Source: Geodermatophilus arenarius
GTDB taxonomy: Bacteria > Actinomycetota > Actinomycetes > Mycobacteriales > Geodermatophilaceae
Assembly (NCBI RefSeq): GCF_042654585.1
Contig: NZ_JBHSGR010000005.1
Coordinates: forward strand, 124,001-188,000
Reading direction: 5' to 3'
Length of the DNA stretch: 64,000 nucleotides
Shown: piece after piece, positions 40,988 to 52,008 of the stretch
Position numbering within the stretch: the stretch's first letter is position 1
Layout: the number at the start of each line of letters is the position of its first letter
Notes under the pieces: generated by a model
Database searches by the model: none
The model's input: the letters and a program-made list of their open reading frames with translations, nothing else
What the model was told of the DNA's origin: nothing
Program-made: the position numbers and the translations under genes

Positions 40988-43537
40988 TCAGGCGCGGACG
41001 AACAGCCGGCGGTGCTGGGCGCCGGGCGCGGCGGACCGGACACCGGTGCGCGCGAGCAGCCACTTCTCCAGCATCTCGTCGGCCAGCGGCCGGCTGACCA
41101 GGAAGCCCTGGAGCTTGTCGCAGCCCATCTCGGTGAGCAGCTTGCGGGTCAGCTCGTCCTCGACGCCCTCGGCCACCACGCGCAGGCCGAGGTTGTGCGC
41201 GAGCTCGATGATCGAGCGGGCGATGAACGACTCGCCCTGGCTGGTGGACATCCCCAGCACGAAGGACTTGTCGATCTTCACCTCGTCGATCGGGAGCTGC
41301 CGCAGCTGCGACAGGGACGAGTAGCCGGTCCCGAAGTCGTCCATCGACAGCCGCAGGCCCAGGGCGTGCAGGTCGGTGAGGACGGTGCCCGAGCGGACCG
41401 AGTCGTCGACGACGCTGCCCTCGGTCAGCTCGAGGATGAGCAGCTCCCCCGGGACGCCGTGGCGGCGCAGCGCGCGCTGCACCCGCTCGACCAGGTCCGG
41501 CTCGGCCAGGCAGCGCGCGGAGAGGTTCACCGCGACCGACAGCGCGATGTCCTGGTTCAGCCACCGCCGGCAGCGGGCCAGCGCGAGGTCCAGCACGTGG
41601 TCGGTGAGCGGGCCGATGCGGCCGATCTGCTCGGCGAGGTGGATGAAGTCGTCCGGCGGGATCGCGCCGAACCGCGGGTGCGCCCAGCGCACGAGGGTCT
41701 CCACCGAGACGATGTCGGAGGTCCGGGCGTCGATGATCGGCTGGAAGACGACGCTGATCTGCCCGTCGGCCATGGCCTGCTCGAGCTCGGTGCCCAGCTG
41801 CAGGCGGCGCAGGCTCTGCTGGTCCAGCACCTGGTGGTAGCTGGCGACGCCGCCGCTCTCGGAGGCGGCCGCCAGCAGCGCGACGTCGGCCCGCTGCATG
41901 AGCGTGCCGGAGTCCGTGCCGTGGACCGGCGCGGCCGCCACGCCGATGGTCAGCGTGACCTCCAGGTCCAGGCCGGCGACCCGCGCCCGGGTGGAGGTGG
42001 CCTCGCGCAGCCGCCGGGCGGCCCGCTCGGTCGCCGGCAGGGACAGCCCCGGCAGGAGGACGGCGAACTGCTCGCCCTCCATCCGCGCGACGAGCGCGGC
42101 CGGCGGGGCGTGCTCGCGCAGCAGGCCGGCGGTGACCAGCAGCAGCTCGTCGGCCGCGGCGTGGCCGAGGGTGTCGACGATCTCGGTGTGGTTGTCCAGC
42201 GCGGCGAGCACCAGCCCGGCCCGCGCACCGACCGGGTCGGCGCCGAGCATCTGGTCGATCTCGGCGGCCAGCCGCTGCCGGTTGGGCAGCCCGGTCAGCC
42301 GGTCGTGGTCGGCGTCGTAGCGGATCTGGGTGAGCAGCTGCTGCTGGCGGATCGCCGCGTTGACGTGGGTCAGCATCGAGTCCAGCGCGGAGCGGTCGCT
42401 GCCGGAGAAGGAGACGACGTCGCTGCGCCGGTCGCACACCTCGAGGTAGCCGGGCTCGCCGGCCGCGGTCGCCACGGGGGCGCCGAGGACCTCCTGGGCG
42501 CCGCGGCGGGTCAGGGCGGCGGACTCGGCCGGCGTCGCGCGGCCGGCGGTCACCAGGACCGGCTCGGTGGACCCGGGCGTCAGCACCCGCTGGCGCAGGA
42601 CGTCCTCGGGGTCGGCCGGCCCGTCGTACCAGGTGACGCCGCCGTCGCCGGCCACGACCAGCCGCGGCGGCTCGTCGAGGTAGGGCGGCAGCCACAGCGC
42701 GACCTTGTCCGCGTTGAGCAGCTCCTTGACCGCGACCGCGATCTCGAGCGGCCCGTCCTCGTCGGGCGACACGGACTCGATCCGCCGGGCGAAGTCGTAG
42801 ATCTGCTCCAGCCCCTGCCCCGCCCGGGAGACCTGGGCGAACCGCCGGAACAGCAGGATGACGGCCACCGCCGCGGGGGCGATGAGGAAGGCCGCCCAGC
42901 CGGTCCGGGCGTTGAGGAGGGCGGCCACCAGCCCGACGGAGACGGCGAAGGGAGCGACGACCCCGATCGGGAGCAACAGCTCCTTCCACAGCCGCCACGT
43001 GGGGTTGCCACCGCTGAGTCGGATGGCCGCCACGACGAGGGGAGCGCCCACGAGGTCGGCGACCAGGACGGCGACCAGGAGGCTCACCCAGCTGAGCGGG
43101 TCCTCCAGCGCCCCGAACGGCAGCACCTGCAGCACGGTGACGGCCGCAGCCACCTCGATGACGGCGACCGCGAGGTTGTAGACCATCTTCGCCCAGGCGT
43201 AGCGCTGGTAGGCCATGCTCGCGCCGAGCCCGACCACCCGGGCCACCGCTGCCCAGACGCCGCCGAACTCGACGAGCGCGATCGTCAGGGCGAGCTCGCT
43301 CACCGACCACGCCACCGTCTGGCGCCGGAACTCCACGTGCAGGGAGACCATGTCGGTGGCGAAGAAGGCCGCCACGACGACGAGGAAGGGCGCCAGCCGG
43401 AACTCGGCCGGCGCGGCGGGGAAGACCAGCAGGCCGGCGACCGTCGCGAGGACGACGCCGGCGGCGGCGATCACGCCCAGGGGCAGCAGCGCGCCGACAC
43501 GACGGGGCGTGACACGCGCGCGACTCGCCAAGGTCAT
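40988..43537 (-). CDS. Membrane GGDEF-EAL protein, probable c-di-GMP phosphodiesterase
   Basis: 849 residues. About six hydrophobic segments occupy residues 15-230, then a GAF-like region (about 240-400), a GGDEF domain (about 408-560) and an EAL domain (about 575-830). The GGDEF signature is degenerate (EGEQF, 487-491), so cyclase activity is unlikely. EAL residues are kept: Glu613 (ETL), Asn671, Glu703, Asp733-Asp734 (DDFGTGYS), Lys754, Glu790 and Gln810. So it probably hydrolyses c-di-GMP, with the GGDEF part perhaps sensing GTP. It lies 138 bases downstream of a repeat micropeptide gene. Confidence 0.92.
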   Translation of the reverse strand: MTLASRARVTPRRVGALLPLGVIAAAGVVLATVAGLLVFPAAPAEFRLAPFLVVVAAFFATDMVSLHVEFRRQTVAWSVSELALTIALVEFGGVWAAVARVVGLGASMAYQRYAWAKMVYNLAVAVIEVAAAVTVLQVLPFGALEDPLSWVSLLVAVLVADLVGAPLVVAAIRLSGGNPTWRLWKELLLPIGVVAPFAVSVGLVAALLNARTGWAAFLIAPAAVAVILLFRRFAQVSRAGQGLEQIYDFARRIESVSPDEDGPLEIAVAVKELLNADKVALWLPPYLDEPPRLVVAGDGGVTWYDGPADPEDVLRQRVLTPGSTEPVLVTAGRATPAESAALTRRGAQEVLGAPVATAAGEPGYLEVCDRRSDVVSFSGSDRSALDSMLTHVNAAIRQQQLLTQIRYDADHDRLTGLPNRQRLAAEIDQMLGADPVGARAGLVLAALDNHTEIVDTLGHAAADELLLVTAGLLREHAPPAALVARMEGEQFAVLLPGLSLPATERAARRLREATSTRARVAGLDLEVTLTIGVAAAPVHGTDSGTLMQRADVALLAAASESGGVASYHQVLDQQSLRRLQLGTELEQAMADGQISVVFQPIIDARTSDIVSVETLVRWAHPRFGAIPPDDFIHLAEQIGRIGPLTDHVLDLALARCRRWLNQDIALSVAVNLSARCLAEPDLVERVQRALRRHGVPGELLILELTEGSVVDDSVRSGTVLTDLHALGLRLSMDDFGTGYSSLSQLRQLPIDEVKIDKSFVLGMSTSQGESFIARSIIELAHNLGLRVVAEGVEDELTRKLLTEMGCDKLQGFLVSRPLADEMLEKWLLARTGVRSAAPGAQHRRLFVRA

Positions 43538-43638
43538 CCGGATCTGTGAGGAGGGAAGAGGCGGCGCCGAGGCTAACAGCGCAGGCCGCCCCCCAGAACC
43601 GATCCGACCCCAAGGAGGGAGGGCGGACGCCCCACCCG

Positions 43639-43666
43639 TGACCCCGTCCCGATCGGGACGGGGTCA
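43639..43666 (-). terminator. Perfect 28-bp palindrome after the micropeptide
   Basis: Two 14-base arms (43639-43652 and 43653-43666) are exact reverse complements with no spacer. The palindrome starts eight bases after the stop of the RGAKWA peptide, where a terminator or attenuator would sit, 102 bases before the GGDEF-EAL start. It could also bind a dimeric protein. Confidence 0.7.
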
Positions 43667-43674
43667 GCCGCGGA

Positions 43675-43776
43675 TCAGGCCCACTTGGCTCCGCGAGCCC
43701 ACTTCGCACCCCGGGCCCACTTGGCGCCCCGCGCCCACTTGGCCCCGCGAGCCCACTTCGCACCACGCTCGTTCAT
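43675..43776 (-). CDS. 33-residue tandem-repeat micropeptide (RGAKWA x5)
   Basis: Unrecognised small gene: MNE followed by five exact copies of RGAKWA, then TGA. The ATG has GAGGAGG five bases upstream. Between repeats only third codon positions vary (GGT/GGG/GGC/GGA, GCG/GCC, GCT/GCG/GCC, CGT/CGC/CGG) while AAG TGG is constant. The antisense and alternative frames do show amino-acid changes, so the sense frame is the selected one. The product has five Trp, five Lys, five Arg and one Glu, very cationic and aromatic, no leader or cysteine. A perfect palindrome follows the stop; a GGDEF-EAL gene lies downstream. Function unknown: cationic effector, ribosome-stalling leader or precursor peptide are all possible. 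Confidence 0.8.
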   Translation of the reverse strand: MNERGAKWARGAKWARGAKWARGAKWARGAKWA

Positions 43777-43928
43777 GACGCCTCCTCAGGCATGGAAAAG
43801 ACAGCTGGCAGCTGCGGCTGTCACCCAGGCGCGGGGGCAGAGCGTCGTTCGAGTACGGACCGCGCCCGGAACCATCGTTGCCCTCACTCGGGCGAGGCAA
43901 GCACGGAGCATCACGAACGGGTGACGGG
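43777..43928 (-). promoter_or_regulatory. Leader and upstream region of the micropeptide
   Basis: On the minus strand GACAGC and GCTGTC (43817-43822 and 43800-43805) form a stem around an 11-base loop and are followed directly by TTTT, a terminator-like layout rare in this GC content. Next comes a six-codon frame MPEEAS whose TGA overlaps the micropeptide ATG (ATGA). No clear -10/-35 pair was found. Confidence 0.45.
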
Positions 43929-43967
43929 CCGTAGTGTCACTACGGACAGTGGTTGTTGATCAGCAAC
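43929..43967. promoter_or_regulatory. Two inverted repeats, candidate operators
   Basis: CCGTAGTG-T-CACTACGG (43929-43945) is a perfect 8-bp inverted repeat with a one-base centre. Six bases on, 43952-43967 reads GTTGTTGATCAGCAAC, palindromic at 14 of 16 positions. Both lie between the divergent micropeptide and TadE-like genes. They look like binding sites for dimeric regulators. Confidence 0.45.
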
Positions 43968-44061
43968 TCGTCACCGGCACGGGTGACAGGTGGTGCCCGT
44001 GTGATCGACCGGGTCCGTGGACGGCGGTCCGCCGGAGCCGCGCCGCACCTACGCTGCCGCC

Positions 44062-44505
44062 GTGCGGGGAGGCGGGAGGCCGGTCGGCGGCGAGGAGGAG
44101 CGCGGCTCCGCGATGCCGTGCGTCCTCGTCTGCTGGCTGGTGGCCGCCTTCATGGCGCTGGGTGCGGTCGCCGCGTCCGACGCCTTCCTCGAGCACCAGG
44201 ACGTGCAGGCGGTGTGCGACGGCGCGGCACTGGCCGCCGCCAACCGGACCGACGAGGGGCGGGTCTACGCCACGGGCGTGGGCACGGCGCTGCCCCTGAC
44301 CGGCGAGACGGCGCGGGCCGCCGTCGCCGACCACCTGGCCGACGGCGGGACCGCCCTGGACGCCTGGTCGGCGGAGACCGACGGCACCGAGGTCACGGTC
44401 CGCTGCACGCGGTCGGTGCAGATCGCCTTCGGCTGGCTGTTCCTGGGCGGACGGCCGCTGGAGGTCACCGCGGTGGCCGGCGCGCAGGCGCCGACGCTGC
44501 CCTGA
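44062..44505 (+). CDS. TadE/TadG-like pseudopilus protein
   Basis: 147 residues with the architecture of actinobacterial Tad minor-pilin-like proteins: a short charged N-terminus ending EEERGSAM, one membrane helix (PCVLVCWLVAAFMALGAVAAS), then FLEHQDVQAVCDGAALAAANR and a small outer domain with two Cys. I chose the GTG at 44062 because TACGCT lies six bases upstream, a leaderless arrangement; a GTG at 44017 would add 15 residues. No other tad genes are in the window, so it is an orphan. Function unproven. Confidence 0.65.
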   Translation: MRGGGRPVGGEEERGSAMPCVLVCWLVAAFMALGAVAASDAFLEHQDVQAVCDGAALAAANRTDEGRVYATGVGTALPLTGETARAAVADHLADGGTALDAWSAETDGTEVTVRCTRSVQIAFGWLFLGGRPLEVTAVAGAQAPTLP

Positions 44506-44531
44506 GCCGGGGACGCGGGCCCGGAACGCGG

Positions 44532-44565
44532 GAGCGGCCCCCGACCTGCCGGTCGGGGGCCGCTC
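44532..44565. terminator. Bidirectional terminator between TadE-like gene and tRNA-Tyr
   Basis: 15-bp perfect stem (44532-44546 with 44551-44565) and TGCC loop between convergent transcription units. Confidence 0.85.
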
Positions 44566-44574
44566 TGCGAGGGG

Positions 44575-44656
44575 TGGCGGGTGAAGGATTCGAACCTTCG
44601 TAGGCTAAGCCGACGGATTTACAGTCCGCTCCCATTGGCCACTCGGGCAACCCGCC
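44575..44656 (-). tRNA. tRNA-Tyr (anticodon GTA)
   Basis: 82-nt class II tRNA on the minus strand. Acceptor GGCGGGT pairs with ACCCGCC, discriminator A; anticodon loop GACTGTAAATC with GTA; a variable arm (CGTCGGCTTAGCCTACG) as required for Tyr; T loop GGTTCGAATCC. TACGCT at 44673-44678 is a plausible -10 box. Confidence 0.95.
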
Positions 44657-44745
44657 GTGGACCCACGGGGAGAGCGTACAAGACGGGCCGGCGACGGCCC
44701 GACGAGGTCCCGTCGCGGGTCCTCCGCGCGGGGTGAGGAGCAGAC

Positions 44746-45237
44746 ATGGCCGACTCGTCCTTCGACGTCGTGAGCAAGGTCGACCACCAGGAGATCGACA
44801 ACGCCATCAACCAGGCGGGCAAGGAGCTCGCCCAGCGCTTCGACTTCCGCGGGACCAACGCGAGCATCGCCTGGGCCGGGGAGAACGGCGTCCTCCTCCA
44901 GGCCGACACCGAGGAGCGGGTCAACGCCGCCCTCGACGTGTTCAAGGACAAGCTCGTCAAGCGCGGCATCTCGCTCAAGGCCCTCGACGCCGACGAGCCG
45001 CAGTCCTCGGGCAAGGCCTACAAGCTGTCGGCGCGGATCAAGCAGGGCATCGAGTCCGACGTCGCGAAGAAGATCGCGAAGATCATCCGCGACGAGGGCC
45101 CCAAGGGCGTCCAGGCCCAGATCCAGGGCGACCAGCTCCGCGTCAGCGGCAAGAAGCGGGACGACCTGCAGGAGGTGCAGCGCCTGCTGCGCGCGCAGGA
45201 CCTCGACGTCGCCCTCCAGTTCGACAACTACCGCTGA
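44746..45237 (+). CDS. yajQ: YajQ-family nucleotide-binding protein
   Basis: 163 residues of the YajQ family: SSFDVVSKVDHQEIDNAINQ at the start, RFDFRGTNASI, GKAYKLSARIKQGIESDVAKKIAKIIR and FDNYR at the end. Two ferredoxin-like halves. Some members bind c-di-GMP (Xanthomonas XC_3703) and others interact with tRNA or temperate-phage factors. A GGDEF-EAL gene lies 1.2 kb away, which makes the c-di-GMP role attractive but unproven. Normal length, own terminator. Confidence 0.95.
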   Translation: MADSSFDVVSKVDHQEIDNAINQAGKELAQRFDFRGTNASIAWAGENGVLLQADTEERVNAALDVFKDKLVKRGISLKALDADEPQSSGKAYKLSARIKQGIESDVAKKIAKIIRDEGPKGVQAQIQGDQLRVSGKKRDDLQEVQRLLRAQDLDVALQFDNYR

Positions 45238-45245
45238 CCGGCCGA

Positions 45246-45290
45246 CCCGCGGACCGCGACCGCCCCGATCGGGCGGTCGCGGTCCGCGGG
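45246..45290 (+). terminator. Terminator after yajQ
   Basis: 20-bp perfect stem (45246-45265 with 45271-45290), five-base loop, nine bases after the yajQ stop. One of the strongest hairpins in the window. Confidence 0.9.
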
Positions 45291-45329
45291 CGCACGAACA
45301 CCCGGGAGGGGCCGGTTACCGTGGACGCG

Positions 45330-46370
45330 ATGGTCCTCCACGGGAGCCGGCGGACCGGTGGGGAGCCCGGGGACGGTGCAGTGCGCCGCGACGGCTCCGC
45401 CGCCGCCGGCCACGACGCACACGACGCGGGCTCCCTGCCGCCCGCGGGCTCACGGCACGACGCGCTCGTCTACGACACGGCCGACGACGTCGCCGCCGCG
45501 GCCGCGCCGTGGCTGCTCGAGGGCCTGGAGGCCGGGGACGCGGCCGTGATCGCGACCGGGCCGGGGACCGCCGGTCCGCTGTGGGAGGCCGTCGGCCGGG
45601 ACCCGCGGGTGGTCGTCGTCGAGCGGCACCGCCTCTACCGGTCCCGCACCCCCACGGCGATCACGGCCTTCCGCCGGTTCGCCGAGCAGCACGCCGCGTC
45701 CGGCCGGCTGGTCCGGTGCGTGGGCGAGGTCGACTTCGGCGCCACCCCTGCCGACTGGCGGGAGTGGCAGGCCTACGAGTCGGTCATCAACGACGCGTTC
45801 GCCCCGCTCCCGCTGTGGGGGCTGTGCGTGTTCAGCTCCGCCCTCCCCGACCCGCTGCTGACCTCCGCGCTGCACACCCACCCGGGGGTCGTCACCCCCG
45901 ACGGCCGGGCGGCCAACCCCGACTACGTCGACCCGGCCGCCTACCTGCGGGCCCTGCCGGTGCCCGACGAGCCGCTGGAGGCCACGGCCCCGGCGCTGGC
46001 CGACGACGACATCACCGACTACGCCGGGCTGCGGCACGCCGTCCGCGCCCACCTGGACTCCGTCGACGGGCCGGCCGACGTGCTCGAGGACTTCCTCATG
46101 GCGGTCGACGAGATGACCTCCAACGCGGTCCGGCACGGCTCCCCGCCCGCCGGGCTGCGGCTGTGGACGGCGCCCGGGCGGCTGGTGGCCACGGTCCGCG
46201 ACTCCGGCCGCGGCCTGGACGACCCGTTCGCCGGCTACGGGCCCGCGCACGGGGAGGACCTGTCCCACGGCGGGATGGGCCTGTGGCTGGCCCGCCAGCT
46301 GTGCGACCACGTGGCGATCCGCCGCGACGACGCCGGCACCAGCGTCCGCCTGTCGACGTCCTGGACCTGA
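45330..46370 (+). CDS. MEDS-domain sensor with HATPase (anti-sigma/serine kinase type)
   Basis: 346 residues, two domains. Residues about 45-230 match the MEDS sensory domain (HDALVYDTADDVAAAAAPWLLEGLEAGDAAVIATG ...). Residues about 240-346 are an RsbW-like ATPase: N box DEMTSNAVRHG, G1 DSGRGLDD and G2 GGMGLWLARQL. Such proteins usually control sigma factors or anti-anti-sigma partners; none is encoded nearby. I chose the ATG at 45330; TACCGT seven bases upstream suggests a leaderless mRNA. A GTG at 45321 is the alternative. Confidence 0.85.
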   Translation: MVLHGSRRTGGEPGDGAVRRDGSAAAGHDAHDAGSLPPAGSRHDALVYDTADDVAAAAAPWLLEGLEAGDAAVIATGPGTAGPLWEAVGRDPRVVVVERHRLYRSRTPTAITAFRRFAEQHAASGRLVRCVGEVDFGATPADWREWQAYESVINDAFAPLPLWGLCVFSSALPDPLLTSALHTHPGVVTPDGRAANPDYVDPAAYLRALPVPDEPLEATAPALADDDITDYAGLRHAVRAHLDSVDGPADVLEDFLMAVDEMTSNAVRHGSPPAGLRLWTAPGRLVATVRDSGRGLDDPFAGYGPAHGEDLSHGGMGLWLARQLCDHVAIRRDDAGTSVRLSTSWT

Positions 46371-46377
46371 CGCCGGG

Positions 46378-47253
46378 TCAGCCGCGGCCGGACTCCCCCG
46401 CCATCCGCTCCAGCCGGGCGATCCGCTGGGCCATCGGCGGGTGGGTGGAGAACAGCGCCGCCAGGCCCGCGGCGCGGACAGGTGCCGCGATCATGAGGTG
46501 GCTCTGCGCGACCAGCCGGTCGTCGGCGGGCAGGGGCCGGGCCGAGGCGACGGCGGAGATGCGGCGCAGGGCGCTGGCCAGGGCCAGCGGGTCACCGCTG
46601 AGGCGGGCGCCGTCGGCGTCGGCCTCGTACTCGCGGCCGCGGGTGACCGCCAGCCGCACCAGCCCGGCGGCCAGCGGGCCGAGCAGCACCAGCAGCAGGG
46701 TCCCGAGGACGCCGCCGTCGCGGTCGTCGTCGGAGCGGCCGCCGAACAGCGTGGCGAACGTGGCCAGGTGCGCCAGGTAGGTGACGACGCTGGCCAGGGC
46801 TCCGGCGACGCAGCCGACCAGGACGTCGCGGTTGCGGACGTGCGAGAGCTCGTGGGCGAGCACCGCCCGCAGCTCCCGGCGGTCGAGCAGCTCGAGGATG
46901 CCCTGGGTGCAGCAGACGGCGGCCCGCCGCGGCGTGCGCCCGGTGGCGAAGGCGTTGGGCTGGTCGGTGGGGCTCACGTAGAGGCGCGGCATCGGCTGGC
47001 GGGCCTGGGTGGCCAGCTCCCGCACCATCGCGTACAGGCCCGGCGCCTGCGTCTCGGTGACCGGGAAGGCCCGCATCGCGCGCAGGGCCAGCCGGTCGGA
47101 GGACCACCAGGCCCAGCCGTTCACCCCGAGCGCGACGACGAGCGCCACGAGCAGACCGCCCCGCCCGCCCACCAGCGCCCCGGCGGCGAGGGCGAGACCG
47201 GCCACCAGGCCCAGGAGGAGCGCGGTCCGCACCCCGTTGTCCCATCGCCGCAC
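46378..47253 (-). CDS. htpX: HtpX-like M48 membrane metalloprotease
   Basis: Membrane quality-control protease of 291 residues. Two N-terminal hydrophobic segments (11-50), zinc motif HELSH at 134-138, a further membrane pair and the third ligand Glu208 in REYEADADGARL; FSTHPPMAQRIARLE near the end is typical. GTG start. It converges with the MEDS-ATPase gene (seven-base gap) and diverges from korA. Confidence 0.93.
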   Translation of the reverse strand: MRRWDNGVRTALLLGLVAGLALAAGALVGGRGGLLVALVVALGVNGWAWWSSDRLALRAMRAFPVTETQAPGLYAMVRELATQARQPMPRLYVSPTDQPNAFATGRTPRRAAVCCTQGILELLDRRELRAVLAHELSHVRNRDVLVGCVAGALASVVTYLAHLATFATLFGGRSDDDRDGGVLGTLLLVLLGPLAAGLVRLAVTRGREYEADADGARLSGDPLALASALRRISAVASARPLPADDRLVAQSHLMIAAPVRAAGLAALFSTHPPMAQRIARLERMAGESGRG

Positions 47254-47455
47254 GCCCCGGTGAACGGAACGGCCGCGACCGCCGTTCCCGGCCCCGGGCT
47301 GCGACCCCCGTCACGGACGGGAGTGGAGCGGAACACCCGTCCGTCGGGGAGGGTTGGTGTCGAGAGCGCCGCCCGCGACGGCGGGTCCCGTGAGCCGCTT
47401 CACAGGACCGGCGCGCGAACCCGGCCCGTAACCTGAGCCGTCGGAGGTAACCCTG

Positions 47456-50508
<3,053 letters not shown>

Positions 50509-50511
50509 CCG

Positions 50512-51924
50512 TCAGCTCCCGACCGGCCCGTCCTCCTCGCGGAGGGCGGGCCGGTCGCGTCCTCCGACGACCTCGGCCAGCGCGGGGAGCGCCCGGGTGA
50601 GCCCGGCGCGGGACGGGGCGGCGAAGCCCAGGACCAGGCCGGCGGCCGGGCCGTGCGGCCCCGGTCCGGTCAGGTGCCGGGCCAGCCCGTCGACGGCGAG
50701 CCCGCGGACGGCCGCGGCGGCGACCACCGCCTCCTCGGCCGCACGATCCGGGAGCGGGACGAACACGTGCGCGCCCGCCGGGTCCCCGGTGACGGCCACG
50801 CCTCCGGCGGCCAGCTCCCGCAGCACGAGGGCCCGCCGCTCGGACAGCTCCCGGCGCAGCCGCCGCAGGTGCCGGGCCAGGTCGCCCGAGGACGCCAGCG
50901 CCGCGAGCACCCGCTGGCCGGCGCGGGCGGGCCGGGTGCCGGTCGCCGTCCGGGCGGCCACGAGCCCCGCCCGCAGGGCCGGCGGCGCCACCAGCCAGCC
51001 GGTGCCCAGGGTCGGGCTGACGATCTTGCTGCTGGTGCCGAGGTGCACCACGACGTCGGGGGCCAGGGCGGCCAGCAGCGGCAGCGGGGCGACGTCGTAG
51101 CGCAGCTCGCCGTCGTAGTCGTCCTCCAGCACCCACCAGCCCTCGGCCCGCGCGCGGGCGACCAGCGCCACGCGGCGGCCCGCCGACATCCGCCGGCCCA
51201 GGGGCCACTGGTGGGCCGGCGTGCAGTAGACCGCGGCCAGCCCGTCCGGGACGGCGTCGACGACCAGGCCGTCGCCGTCGACCGGGCAGGGCACCACCTC
51301 GACGCCGGCCGCGCGCAGCGCCCCGGCCGCCCGCTGGTAGCCGGGGTCCTCCACGCCGACCCGGCTGCCCGGCGGCAGCAGCCGGGCGACCTCGGTGACG
51401 GCGGCGGAGGTCCCCCCGGTGGCGAGCACGTCGGCGGGGTCCACCGGCAGGCCGCGGTGCCGCAGCAGGTGCCCGGTGACCGCGGCCTGGAAGGCGGGAT
51501 CGGCCGCGGGCTCGGGCGCGGCGTCGGGGGGCTCGTCCCCGGCGGCCCGCCAGGCCCGGCGCCAGGCGGCGCGGTCGAGCACCTCCAGGCACGGCGACCC
51601 GGCCCGGAGGTCGACCGCCGCGGGGGGCGTGTGGGCCGGGCCGGGCCGGGGCGGCGGCGCCGGCCGTCCGGCGGGGGCGGCGCCGACGACGAAGGTCCCC
51701 GCGCCCTGCCGCCCGGCGGCCCAGCCCTCGGCGACGAGCTGGTCGTAGGCGGCGGCGGTCACGGTGCGGCTGACCCGCAGCGCCGCGGCCAGCTCGCGGG
51801 TGGACGGCAGCCGGTCGCCGGGGCGCAGCACGCCGCCGGCGGCCGCGGTGCGCAGGGCGTCGGCGAGCTGCACCGCGAGCGGGCGGCCGGCGCTGCGGTC
51901 GAGGACGACCGGGGGCATGTCCAC
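50512..51924 (-). CDS. MocR/PdxR-family regulator (GntR HTH fused to aminotransferase fold)
   Basis: 470 residues. GntR-type winged helix at about 8-80 (RLPSTRELAAALRVSRTVTAAAYDQLVAEGW), then a fold-type I aminotransferase domain with PLP lysine Lys300 in GTSSKIVSPTLGTGWL. GTG start with GGAGG six bases upstream. It diverges from a PNPOx-fold oxidase gene; MocR proteins often regulate their divergent neighbour in response to PLP or an amino compound. Two GGCC half sites (ATTGGCC 51942-51948, ACTGGCC 51966-51972) lie between them. Confidence 0.9.
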   Translation of the reverse strand: MDMPPVVLDRSAGRPLAVQLADALRTAAAGGVLRPGDRLPSTRELAAALRVSRTVTAAAYDQLVAEGWAAGRQGAGTFVVGAAPAGRPAPPPRPGPAHTPPAAVDLRAGSPCLEVLDRAAWRRAWRAAGDEPPDAAPEPAADPAFQAAVTGHLLRHRGLPVDPADVLATGGTSAAVTEVARLLPPGSRVGVEDPGYQRAAGALRAAGVEVVPCPVDGDGLVVDAVPDGLAAVYCTPAHQWPLGRRMSAGRRVALVARARAEGWWVLEDDYDGELRYDVAPLPLLAALAPDVVVHLGTSSKIVSPTLGTGWLVAPPALRAGLVAARTATGTRPARAGQRVLAALASSGDLARHLRRLRRELSERRALVLRELAAGGVAVTGDPAGAHVFVPLPDRAAEEAVVAAAAVRGLAVDGLARHLTGPGPHGPAAGLVLGFAAPSRAGLTRALPALAEVVGGRDRPALREEDGPVGS

Positions 51925-52008
51925 GGGTGACCTCCGCTCCGATTGGCCTGGTCGACCGGCAGCCTACTGGCCCTTCCGGCAGGCCACTCCGCCACGCAGG
52001 CTGGAGCC

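Noticed and set aside
41012..43549. 845-residue plus-strand frame opposite the GGDEF-EAL gene
   Set aside because: Shadow frame of low-complexity Gly/Arg/Asp/Gln; the minus-strand gene has clear EAL motifs.
43675..43776. Tandem repeat read as CRISPR or plain minisatellite
   Set aside because: Units are 18 bp without spacers, and substitutions are confined to third codon positions, which neither explanation predicts.
43685..43924. Plus-strand frame with PRAHF/PRAHL repeats
   Set aside because: It is the antisense of the RGAKWA gene. Its repeats differ in amino acid (F or L), while the sense frame varies only silently, and it has no ribosome binding site.
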